DNA of 64,000 nucleotides from Thalassia testudinum (lineage: Eukaryota > Streptophyta > Magnoliopsida > Alismatales > Hydrocharitaceae): the NCBI GenBank assembly GCA_037157565.1, contig JAZHRO010000002.1, positions 77,798,001 to 77,862,000 on the forward strand, read 5' to 3'. This document shows, one piece after another, positions 1-10,062 of this stretch. How positions within the stretch are numbered: position 1 is the stretch's first letter; each line of letters opens with the position of its first letter. The notes beneath the pieces are model-generated. The model worked only from the letters and a program-made list of their open reading frames with translations, did no database searches and was not told where the DNA came from. The position numbers and the translations under genes are program-made.

Positions 1-1905
1 CTGCCCAACTCCTCCATGAGTCTCCAACTCTGTGCCTGTAAACTGGCCAAGTGGGTAGGCGCCTTCCGGCTCAAGGCATCAGCCACCACGTTGGCCTTCC
101 CCGGATGGTAGGAGATGCTACAGTCATAGTCCTTCAGGAGCTCTAACCAACGTCTCTATCTCATGTTAAGATCCTGATCAAACAGGTACCTGAGGCTCTT
201 ATGATCCGTGAATATCTCAAAAGTCTCACCGTATAGGTAGTGCCTCCATGTCTTCAGCGTGAAGACGACAACTACCAACTTTAAGTCATGGGTAGGGTAG
301 CTATGCTCATGGGGCTTCAGTTGCCACGAAGCGTAAGCGACAACGTGACCCCACTTCATGAACACACCCTCTAACCCCTACAACGAAGTGTCCGTGTACA
401 CAACGAAACTGCCACTGCTATCTGGGATGGTAAGCACAGGAGCCGAAGTCAGCCTCTCCTTCAACTCTTGAAAACACGCCTCACAAGCATTTGTCCAAGA
501 AAAGGGCACGTCCTTCCAGGTCAACTGTGTCATAGGATGTGCAATCTACGAGAAACCCCTGATAAACCACCGGTAGTAGCTTGCTAACCCTAAGAAACTG
601 CGGATCTCTGTCACTGTACGTGGTCTCTCCCCCTGAGCACTACCTCTACCTTGGCTGGGTTCACAGCCAAGCCATCCCCTAAAATCACATGACCTAAGAA
701 GGTCACCTGCCTCAACTAGAACTCGCACTTGCTGTATTTGGCATACAGCCTACGTCGTCTCAACGTGTCTAGGACCATCCGCAAGTGCTGTCCATGCTGC
801 GCCTAATCCCGTGAGTAAATGAGCACATCATTAATAAATACCACCACAAACTGATCTAGATATGGTCTGAACACTTGGTTCATCAAATCCATGAAAGCAG
901 CGGGGGAGTTGGTCAACCCAAACGGTAAGACCAAAAAATTGTAGTGTCCGTACCAGGTGTGAAAAGTTGTCTTGGAGACGTCAGTCTCCCTGATCCTCAA
1001 CTGGTGGTAGCCAGATCTCAAATCTTTCTTGGAGAAAATCGTGGCACCTCGCAACTGGTCAAACAAATCATCAATCCTCGACAACAGATACCTATTCTTG
1101 ATGGTGACCCTATTCAGCTATCTATAATCCACACAAAGGCGTAGGGTACCATCTTTCTTCTTCACAAATAACACCGGGGCTCCCCACGGAGACGCACTAG
1201 GCCTCACAAAGCCCTTCTCCAATAGGTCCTACAACTGGGACTTGAGCTCTCGCAGCTCAAGTGGTGCCATCTTGTAAGGTGCTATAGAAATGGGGTTGGT
1301 CCCTGGTACTAGTGAGATCTCAAACTCAATCTCACGCTCAGGTGGTAGTCCTGGCAGCTCCTCTGGAAACACGTCGGGGTACTCTCTAACCATCGGGATG
1401 ATCTAAAAGTCTGCCACGGGGCTGGGCTCCACTACTACACAAGCCAGAAAGCCCTCACACCCCTGGCCCAAAAGTCTCGCCGCCCGAAGAGCAGAAATGC
1501 ACCTGAAGCCTTCGTCCACCGGTTGTCCATGAAACTCAAAAGAGGACATCTCCGGTATGGAGAAGACGACCTTCCTCTCAAAATAGTCCACCAATGCGTG
1601 GTAAGCGGACAGCCAATCCATCCCCAGAATCATGCCAAAGTCCTCCATTGGCATCACGATCAGGTCAGTGGGGAGTCTATGTCCCCCAACACTGACCTCA
1701 CAGTATGTGTAAACCTACTCAGCTACAAACAGCTAACCACCTAGACCTTTGATCACAAAAGGATCCTTTAACAACACACAGTCCTATACCAAACTGACAG
1801 CAAAACTAGCAGCAACAAACGAGTGTGTGGCGCCGGAATCAAAAAGTGTGTAAACTAATTTGTCGGAAACTGTAACCATACCTGCCACCACTGAACCTGA
1901 AGCTC
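1..1905 (-). pseudogene. Element A pol remnant: protease, reverse transcriptase, RNase H (partial)
   Basis: This is the polyprotein that processes Gag and copies the RNA genome. The retropepsin active site D-S-G-A is intact at 1829-1840, and more protease lies at 1403-1657. RT core is at 803-1084, with palm wording such as [18 protein letters not shown]. The catalytic box reads F-I-N-D instead of F-I-D-D (about 830-832), so the enzyme is dead. The thumb/connection (RSFLGLASYYRWF) at 546-728 and RNase H ([10 protein letters not shown]) at 156-365 are in another frame, which puts a frameshift between about 728 and 803. Several in-frame stops are present. The gene runs off the left edge. Confidence 0.8.
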
Positions 1906-3280
1906 TGGTGTCTCTGTGTGTCAGGGCATTGATATGCCCCTAAGCTCTCGGTGCGGAAGAAGCAGCCACACTTTGCGTCGGACGGGTAGCCACTGGCCGG
2001 TACCCTCCCCGCGACAGCTAACCTCCCCCACGTGCCTGGGAACCACAGCCTCCTGCTCGTCCTCCAGCACTCGGTGCGGGGAGCATCTGCTACGCTCCTG
2101 CCCTAGATAGGCAATCCCTCCTGATGAGGCCTGGATGGCCACATTGGTAGCAGAGGGGAACTCAACTCTCGCCCTCGGTAGGTCCCTGCTAACGGTTGGG
2201 CGGGGGTCTAGTGCTGGCAGCTGGCCCCTGTCGGGGGCCCCCAAAGGCCGCTGATGGCCCCGCAAAGCGTGATGGCTCTCCTGCAGGAGCCGCGTGCCTC
2301 CTCTCTTGCTGGCCATGTGAGTAGTCTGGCTGGTAGGGCCTCTTCCGTCCTCTGTCAGCATCACGTGAGGCCGAGTTGGTCTCCTCATATGTCATAGCTG
2401 CCTCCACCACTCTCGAGAACGTGGGCAGCTTCAGGGGTTTGACATAACCCTGAATGGTAGGTCGGAGCCCCTCAGTGAACCTCCATAGGTGCTCCTCCTC
2501 GGTAGCAACAGCTATCGCAACGAAACAGGACATCTCCAGAAAACGCGTACGATATGTGCTGACAATCATCGTCCCCTGGCGGAGAGTGTGAGTGAAACTC
2601 CCACCTCTTCTGATCCTGCCACGTCTGTGGGAAGTACTGTTCGTAGAAGAGGGTCACAAACTGGTCCCACGTCGGCTTTGCCCTCTCCTAACATTTGACC
2701 GCCCTCCACCACTTGTGTGCCACACTCTCCAGGTGGTACGTGGCAAAGGCCATGTGGCACTCTGCAGGGGGCGAAGGGTGTCGAACACCTTCTCGCTCTG
2801 CTCTAACCAGTCCTCCACCTCAATTGGGTCCTCATCCCCCTTAAAGGAGGGAGGCTTCAGCTTTCGGAACTGTCCGAAAAGCTCGTAATGTCGCTGTAGT
2901 GGGGAGACGGGCACGCCTCCAGTCACGGAGGGCTCATGCTCGGAAGTGTTAGAGTGCGGTGGGGGCTGTGGAGGACCACCCCCTTCCCCACGTCCAATGC
3001 TGTGTCAATCTCGTTGTCCCACAGAGGACTCCCCCTCCACGTCCCTAGGGAGAGGTGCCCGTGGAGGCGGGTGGAGCTCCTCTCGTACAATCTCTTGTAT
3101 CATCTGGGCAAAGTCCTGGACCTGAACACCCGGAAGAAGTGGCTGGTCCACTGAAATGTCGGGCTTAGCACGTTTGCCCCTCTGACCTCGTCCGCGGTCG
3201 CGTCCGCGGCTCGCCTCAATGACTCCACGTCGAGGCATCTCCTGCATGGAGATGTGAAAAACAGAACAAAGAGGCATCAA
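1906..3280 (-). pseudogene. Element A gag remnant
   Basis: Capsid-nucleocapsid precursor of element A. The N-terminal part (3005-3280) is rich in R and G after an MPRRG start, as in Tekay-type Gag. The Retrotrans_gag core lies in 2654-2926 (PPSFKGDEDPIEVEDWLEQ) and continues at 2189-2569 in the same frame. Stops separate the pieces, and I could not find a clean CCHC zinc knuckle. The start could be either of the paired Met codons at 3275-3280 or the MPRRG Met slightly downstream. It is followed in the same orientation by the protease of the polyprotein. Confidence 0.7.
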
Positions 3281-3409
3281 CTCTAACGGACATCTAGCAA
3301 AAGAATTCTCAGAACCTATGTCAAAAGATACGTTGTGGTGGTTACTCTAGTTACATGCACGTGAATTGGTTGTTCTCAAGCTAGTTGGTTCATTTCTCAG
3401 GACAACCTT

Positions 3410-3421
3410 GCTCTGATACCA
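3410..3421 (-). other. Primer-binding site of A (initiator tRNA-Met)
   Basis: The minus strand reads TGGTATCAGAGC, complementary to the 3' end of plant initiator tRNA-Met over 12 bases. It begins three bases inside the LTR boundary at 3425, the expected place for priming minus-strand cDNA synthesis. This fixes both the orientation and the LTR edge. Confidence 0.9.
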
Positions 3422-3424
3422 TCT

Positions 3425-6207
3425 TGTTATGACCCGGTTCCCAAATCCCTACAGGACACGAGATCGGACCGACTCGACTAATCCCAAGACCCAGTCATCC
3501 AACGATAAAGTAACCAAAAAGCAGGAAAGTAACCCACATTCACTATGCTAAGCAACTAATAGTAAAAAGGTACAGCAGTAAAGAAGTAAAAGCTGCTACA
3601 GTACATCTCACCACCACGACAGTAGAAAAGTAACAAAGTACCGGAACATAAAGTACAGAACATAAAAGCACAGAACAAAGGTACAAGAGTCTAACTCACT
3701 ACTACAAAAAGGGGTACAATAAAAGAAGCTACTGCTACTGGGCTCTACTGGGCCCAGCACCCTCTGCAGCCATAGACTCTAGCTGCTCAACACCTGGACC
3801 TGAAAAGGGGTTATGAGTACACAACGTTAGCGAACGCTGAGTAGAGTGGCAACCAACTAACTAAACTAGTAAAAGTGGACAGGTAGTTGTTATTTTTTTA
3901 TTACTTTCTTTAACTGATTATTCCTTTTTCACCACTTGGTTTATTTATCAGATCTCTTTCTTGATCTCGAATGTTCCTCGTGCGAACGATCTTGATTGCA
4001 GTCTTTTCCGAAGAGCAGAAGGCACACGTGGTGCTCTGCTGGCTGGAAGAGTCCCCCATGATGATCCTACACCTAGTCAAGCACCCTAAGGTCACGGACA
4101 AACGTAACGGTGACTACGGCACGCGCGATAAGCGCTCGGGTAGCTACCCTGCACTGGCACGCGGTCAGTCGTTTCTGCTAATGGGTGCACCCAAAGTACA
4201 GCATGGAATAGTCTAGGGCCTAGCCCTCTCAATAACAGGGGTCTAGCCCTAAGAACCAAACGGGGGTCTCGCCCCTCCATAGTCTGCGCACCCTCGCTTG
4301 ACTACCCTGGTTTGCCCAGTGGGCCTAACAAGTCAGTGCAGGGTGGCTAGATGAACCTCGGGCCCCGTGGGGTAGCTAGCTCTCTCCCTACACTAGTATC
4401 TCTCCACGGTACCATGTATGTGAGGGCCAAGAAGTTGGTATAGAGTGGCCAATCCTAACCCCAAGTCCCAACCCAAGGGCGGCTAGCTCCGCTTTGCACT
4501 AAACACGGCGACAGTCACTCTCCTTGGCACTCCGTACTCAAGGGCCAGCTCACTTCCCCACCCACATTTCTAGATCCATTCCATTTATTCCTAGGAGCTC
4601 TACTCCTAATTCCCCGTAGGGTTCACGCTCATATTCCTCGTGCCATTCCATACCAGGTTTCATCATTTTTATTTCCACTCTCAGGTTATACACATGCAGC
4701 TTGTATTGCTATCGTTCATATTTCCACACTCAGGTTATACACAGGTAGCTCGTATTTCCATCATTCTCATTACCATTCTCAAATTATATATGTGCAGCTC
4801 GTATTATGTCATTTAACATATACAACAGGAAGTTACATGCAACATTTAACTAGAACAAGTACTTCATGTTTCACAGGCAGCTGTTATTCATTTATAGGCA
4901 GTTGTTATCATTCCTATCTACTCATTCAAGACTACAATTCATTCATCCAATACAGACATTTCAAGTATTTCTCGTCCTAGGATTCATGCCATATCCTAGG
5001 TTCTAATCATTCATCCCACACATGCATTCAGGTTTATAATTAAACTAGGGGAAGCCATTGTACTAGTAAACCCAAGAGTATTGCAGGCTTGAACGGCAGG
5101 CTTACGTGCCTCAGCAAGCCCCGAACCTACAATGGAACGAAGTCCTATAGTAAGGAACAATCACAATGGAACATTCAGAATAGTATAGAAAGCCTTCTAA
5201 CAAGTAGAGGAACTCACAAATAATACATCGGTATCTTATTTGCGTAAAACGGACCTCAAACAGACCCTAAACGGGTCAAAAATAGGGTTTCTGTCTCAAA
5301 TTAGATGTCTCGAACAACTTCCAAATGTCTTAAAAGTGTTCAGTAATGTACCTCAAGTTCTGCGTCAATCCTCAGATGTCCAAAAACTCTTCTGGACCAT
5401 CTGGGCCTAGCTCCAAACAACCGACCACCTCTCCAGACGTCTGGAAGTGCTTCCAGTCGTTTGGTAAGCTACCCAGATGTTTGAAATCCTGTAATGCCAC
5501 CACACAATCTCCTCAAAAAGGCCATGCGAAGAGTAGCTGCAGAGCGGCCTGCATGGCCGTATCCACAAAGGGAACGTACCTTCGCAAAATCCTCTCCTCA
5601 AATGTCTGGAACCGCCTCCAGACGTCTGCTCCGTTGTCTGGACATCACTCTAGACGTCAGATTATGGGAAAAACCCAGAACCAGAACTTGCTTCCACTCG
5701 CTTGCGTCGCGCGTGGCCGTGCCTCGCCCCCCTTCGCCTGCAGCTCCGGCTGCAGTAGTGTCGGGGAGGACTCCCCCGACGCACTCCTCCTCTTCACGCA
5801 CATGTGCCGCTCCGGCCATGCGCTCCCGGTGAGATCCCACGCGAGCTTGCGAACTCACTCTCCTCCTCCTCTCCTCATGCCACTCCTCCTCGATGCCGCT
5901 CTCGCGCTTTCGCTCGTGCTGGCTCTCTCACTGGAGTGGAGAAGAGGAGAGGAAGATGGCTGGTGTGGGGAGAATGAGAGAGGGGGAAGGGGTTTATAAA
6001 GTTGGGGGTTTAGGGTTTGCTAGAGGCAGGGAGAGAGAGAAGGGAAGGAAAATGAGAGTACTATCTGCGTGCAGCCCGCGCGCAGACGCGAGCTCGTACT
6101 CAAAATTTTTGATTTCCAGACGTCTGGGAAGGTGTTCAGATGTCTAACCAGAATTCTTACCGACTATCCAGACATCTTAAAAGGCTCAAACAACACGGGT
6201 CTTAACA
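3425..6207 (-). repeat. 5' LTR of element A (2783 bp)
   Basis: The plus strand begins TGTTATGACCCGG and ends CGGGTCTTAACA, so the LTR has TG...CA ends and an extended imperfect inverted repeat of about 12 bases (11 match). The part from 5306 to 6180 is rich in degenerate copies of the palindrome CCAGACGTCTGG (clear ones near 5432, 5617 and 6115). Only one LTR copy is in the window, so age cannot be judged. ORFs inside it, including one of 217 codons at 5346-5999, look like chance frames. Confidence 0.85.
5989..6000 (-). promoter_or_regulatory. Candidate TATA box of LTR A
   Basis: The minus strand reads TTTATAAACCCC. The same layout, a TATA element followed almost at once by a run of C, is seen in the other LTRs of this window. 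It would start transcription toward lower coordinates, into gag. It leaves only about 210 bp of U3, so treat it as a candidate. Confidence 0.45.
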
Positions 6208-8412
6208 TTTCTCTTTACGCACAAGGGGAAGGCACTCTCAGATTTTGCTAAGTGTCATAGAGAGCAAAAACCCCCCTGCCCCCGCATGCTTTCACTTCTT
6301 CTCTCTCTGGGATCCGCCCTCCCAAGGCCTCGGGTTCTTGGGTATACAGGTAGAGCGCACCCAGGACTAGGCTCACCGGCAATGGGTGGTGAGCGAGGTG
6401 TGGACAGGGCTTAAGTAGGTATATGGATCTGCTAGACCCATGGGTTAGGTGTCGTAGGCGAGGCACATGAGGGGCATAGGGACCTCACCCTCTGTGTCAA
6501 TTGAGGCGAACAACCTGTGGCAGGAATTCAATTTATTTGGCTGCAGGCACCCTTCAGCTTCTGAGGTGGGACTATCCCACTACCTTTCCTCTGTGTGCAG
6601 CTGTAGCTACTGCTTCTTGCAATTGTAGTCAAAGGCCTGGTCAAAGGGCCTAATTGGTTCCTGGGTTGTGGTCCTGGAGACTCTCCGCTGCACCTGGGAC
6701 TTCTCCTGGGGCCTGTAGATGCTGGAGCAAGCTTCAAGCTTCGCTCAAAGCTTCGATAATGGTGACGGAGGAGATGCTACCTGAAAATCAAAATACGGCC
6801 TCTCGGCCTTGTTAAATAGGTTCAGGAGCTTCTCAAGGATGTAGCGAGGGTGTGGGTGGTGAGGGCGAGCTGCAAAGGTGGTCATAGGTGACTGGAGAAG
6901 GCAGAGATGAAGGTCTTGAGGTGGGCTGTTTGGTGAGGAGGTGGAGTGGGCAATAGGCTTGGAAAGGTTAGGGCTTTTACTTTAGGGGCCACGGTGGAGG
7001 TTTTGGTAGTGTTGGCAAGCTATTTGTGATAGTGGAGTGGGCGGAGGACCTCACCGGAGTTCTGGATGGAGCAGAGGAAGATGGAGGTGGTTGAGGTGAT
7101 ACGACAGTCGAAATGAAGTGTGGTTGGTGTGTAAATGAAGTAGAGGAGTTAGGGAACTTATCTAGGTGATTGGCAGACGAAGAGGGGCAGAGGCGACGAC
7201 AGTTACGGTATGGCCGGTGCCAGAGACGAAGGTGACTTCGGTGGGTGAAGGACAGCGACGAAGGAGATAGAAGCGTCTGCTAGTATGGCACGACGTAGAG
7301 GAGGATGAGGGAGGCAAATCCATCGCCGGTATTGCGAACGGATGAGGAATGAGGTCGGGAGGAATTTCCAGAGCTCGAAGAGCCTTTTGGCTGAAAGTGG
7401 AAGGAGGAATATGGGGAGTTTCCAACCAAAATCGAGCTTGGAATCTTCGGTCTTATCTGGGGGTCCTTTTATAGGCCTCTGGATGGTGTTTTGGGCTTGG
7501 GAAGCTTGCTCGTGGAAAAAAGAAATTCCAAGGTACCCTAATCTCATGCATTCACATGAGAGATTGGGAAGGTTTTAGGGCATGGGAATTGGCTCAAAAG
7601 GAAAGGAATTCCTTGACGAACTTCCCTTTCAAATCTGAGAGGGATTCGTCAAGGAATCAAGGAGAACATGCCATATTTAGGTCATCGGAATTTGTAGGAA
7701 TAGGATTCATGGTGGTAGGGACCTATTCAAAAAAAATGATGATAAAGATAGGGTCCTTTTTGTACGAAATTCAAAAGCTAAGGACCCATGTGGAATAAAG
7801 GAAATCAGACTTGGACCAAAGTAAAAACTAGGTTGAAACAATCTCAGATTAGGCCCAAATTTTGGTATAAACCTAATTTGGACCTAAGGTACCCAATGGT
7901 GAAGTTGGATTTTAGTTTTGACCTAGTTTTACTAGGTAGTTTGCATAATTACCCAAATTAGCGAAAATGTTTATCTGAAACTTTATTTTAGGTCAAGATC
8001 GGTTCCGATGGTCAAATTGAAGGTGCCAAACCCTAAATAATATTTTTCTATGATTTTTAGAGTTTTTAGGTGAATTTTATCCTGACCAAAACCTTAGTAG
8101 ATTAAGTGGGTCTATTTTTAGGGTTTCAGATGTCCATTAATTCCTGTAACATATGAAAACCCTTTTTTATCTATTCTAACTCACTTATTAGACTCTTAAG
8201 ACCATTTGACCTTTGTTCAACCCCTGATAGAACCCACGATTATTCTATTTTTGTGATAGAATGGTGATTTTGTGGGAATAATCCTGTATTCTTATTTTCT
8301 TCTCAAATCAATGCTTTATGCCCTTAAGACCTTCTAATGGATAAGTAGGAGCTTTTATTGACTTAATCAGATCAAATTGAGTTAGTTGTGGTTCATGATG
8401 GTGTTCCCATCG
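6208..8412 (-). repeat. 3' LTR of element B, truncated by insertion of A
   Basis: Read on the minus strand, this matches the LTR of element C in the same order: a GATGG...CCATC hairpin at its first bases (8397-8411), the AATAAAAGCTCCTAC block, the TATA box, a GTCCCACCTC block near 6563-6575, and GTTTTTGCTCTCT near 6263. It starts CG rather than TG, probably by point mutation. The distal end is missing because A is inserted; the remainder should lie left of base 1. Confidence 0.75.
7459..7475 (-). promoter_or_regulatory. TATA box of LTR B
   Basis: The minus strand reads CCTATAAAAGGACCCCC, aligned with CCTATAAATTAACCCCC in LTR C. This conserved position in two diverged LTRs supports a core promoter. 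Confidence 0.6.
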
Positions 8413-8425
8413 TACCCCCAAGCCT
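8413..8425 (-). other. Polypurine tract of element B
   Basis: The minus strand reads GGCTTGGGGGTA and abuts the LTR start, matching AGGCATGGGGGTA before the 3' LTR of C. It is the expected primer for plus-strand cDNA synthesis. Confidence 0.7.
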
Positions 8426-9761
8426 AGCTTTTGCTAGTCCTTTAGCAAAATCTCATGGAATTAACTTAAATTCTAGATCATGCCTTTTCATGCTTAGATT
8501 TCTGCTGTGTGCTTTCTTTTGTAGATTAGGTTAGAATGTCGATAGTAGGCCTAGAGGTACTTAAGTACCAACAAAGATCCAGACCTGACTAGCTCTAGCC
8601 TCAATTTGCCGCGAATGTTTCTAAGGCCCACAGGAACTAACCTAAGGTTCATTGAACACCACGGTTAAAGCACCCATGCCTAAAACATGTTTAGTCCTGA
8701 TTCAGTTCGCAGTTCATTTTTGTAAGAGAGAGACAGAAGATTTTTTTTATTTTTGGAGAATTTTCTCTCTCTTTTCCTTCTTTATTTCTAGCTTCGGATT
8801 GGCTTTACAACACGATCTGTATTAGATTCCTAGCTCCCACCATCAATCCTCGCAGGGTCCTTGGCAATCAATGCTTCAAGATAGCACCGCCCATGGAAAC
8901 CCCCAGAACCCTGGCTTTCGAGATTTCGGGATAATCCTGCCCATGGCATTCTATAGCTAAATCCAGACCCTGACAATCGACATTTTGTGATAATGCCACC
9001 CATTGCATTTGAACTAGCATAAGGTGCTTACATGCCCCCGGTAGGATATTTAGATATCCTAAAAGACAAGCACCGAGGAGACAGTATGTTATTGTGCATC
9101 TTCGAGGGGAATTTCCTGCCTCTCTGCGCCAGGAAATTCTTCCAAAACAACTTGTGTTGATAAGCCACTCCTAATTTAGGTAGCTTTTTCATAACAGAAT
9201 TAATGCATTTATGTGATTTTGATAATTAAGCGTACTAAACCAGATTGTGTGTGGATTAGGGTACTTAGGTTATCGAGTCCCACAAACCAGAGGTTAGTTA
9301 ACGAGGTTGAATAATCCCTAAGTCTTAGACCTAATACTTAAGCTTCACATTTTCCCCAACCTCTTGAGGAATATCCAGATCTTAATGGATACTTGAATTT
9401 CTAAGCCTAAACACGGCCCAAGAGGCTTAAGATTAGCATTCATACTAATCACTTTTATTTCTTAGCACTTTTATTTCTTTTATTTCTTTCTTTTGATTTG
9501 GTCTAGAACAAAGTAGATTCCCTAATCTTTTACTAAAGACTATCTCTTTTTGTTTCAAACTATGCTCCTTTTTGACATTTATATCACCTCCCCTTTTTCC
9601 TCCTCAACATGATATGCAATTTGATCTTTCAAAATTTCCTCCCTTCTCTATTTTTTTCTTTTTTCATTTTTTTATTATTTTGATTTTTTTGGAATATGTA
9701 TATATTTTTTTGATGAAACCCTTTCTTGTGAAGTGATTCTCACAGCGTTTTGCACTTTAAT

Positions 9762-9797
9762 ACCCTCCCATGCCTACGATTTGCAATGTCCTCATTG
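9762..9797 (-). other. Post-pol CAATG hairpin plus internal PPT-like tract (element B)
   Basis: On the minus strand a 14-base CAATG-agga-CATTG stem-loop (9784-9797) is followed by AGGCATGGGAGGGT (9762-9775). The pair repeats in six elements here. The G-rich tract resembles the true PPT but lies about 1.3 kb before the LTR. Confidence 0.55.
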
Positions 9798-10006
9798 TAA
9801 ATTAGGTAGGTTTGAATTCAGCTTAAATCGTACATTAGAACAGATTTTGGGTGGGTGGACGGGTCGGGATGACTATTGCGAACGATTTTAAGCTCGGGTA
9901 TGGGTACTAAAGGTGGAGTCATTTGTTCTAATGGACGAACCTTAAAGTGCAATATGAGTTCAGCACAAGATGTGTCAAGAAGGATCTTGGGTTTTTCAAC
10001 AAGTTG

Positions 10007-10022
10007 ACAAGTTGCCTCCTGT
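10007..10022 (-). other. Post-pol AGGCAA-loop hairpin (element B)
   Basis: The minus strand reads ACAGG-aggcaa-CTTGT, 5 bp including one G.U pair, 40 bases after the integrase stop. The stem sequence differs from the other copies but still pairs; the loop is the same. Confidence 0.6.
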
Positions 10023-10062
10023 TAAGCACTGAGTTTAACGCCATCAGCCAGGCGCAATGAGC

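Larger units (their letters stand above)
1..6207 (-). mobile_element. Element A: Ty3/gypsy chromovirus (Tekay/Del-like), cut by window edge
   Basis: A minus-strand LTR retrotransposon. From right to left it shows a 5' LTR (3425-6207), an initiator-Met primer site (3410-3421), gag, protease, reverse transcriptase and part of RNase H; integrase and the 3' LTR lie beyond base 1. The RT and RNase H wording, a 2.8-kb LTR and an iMet primer site fit the Tekay/Del chromovirus lineage. The chromodomain that would prove it is outside the window. It sits inside the 3' LTR of element B, because the sequence to the right (6208 on) is homologous to the LTR of element C. The right target-site copy would be tttct (6208-6212); the left copy is not visible. 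Confidence 0.8.
8426..10062 (-). other. Element B 3' noncoding region with conserved structured blocks
   Basis: There is no supportable ORF between integrase and LTR. The block at about 8836-9130 holds imperfect repeats ending in a CCAGGG-like box (near 8868, 8920 and 8970), a near-perfect 20-bp palindrome TAGGATATTTAGATATCCTA (9042-9061), and an ATCAAC/GTTG hairpin near 9150. The same ordered block occurs in C (38000-38340), G (13790-14100) and, degenerate, K (54300-54605). A pyrimidine-rich stretch lies at 9470-9720. Confidence 0.6.

Noticed and set aside
4092..4280. Small ORFs in LTR A (3910-4280)
   Set aside because: Opposed overlapping frames of about 60-80 codons without motifs, within the LTR.
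5346..5999. 217-codon plus-strand ORF
   Set aside because: Lies inside LTR A, antisense to the element, with no recognisable domain; GC-rich chance frame.
8426..10062. env-like gene between integrase and LTR of element B
   Set aside because: Some Athila elements have one, but no ORF of useful length exists here or in the equivalent parts of G, C, F, J and K.
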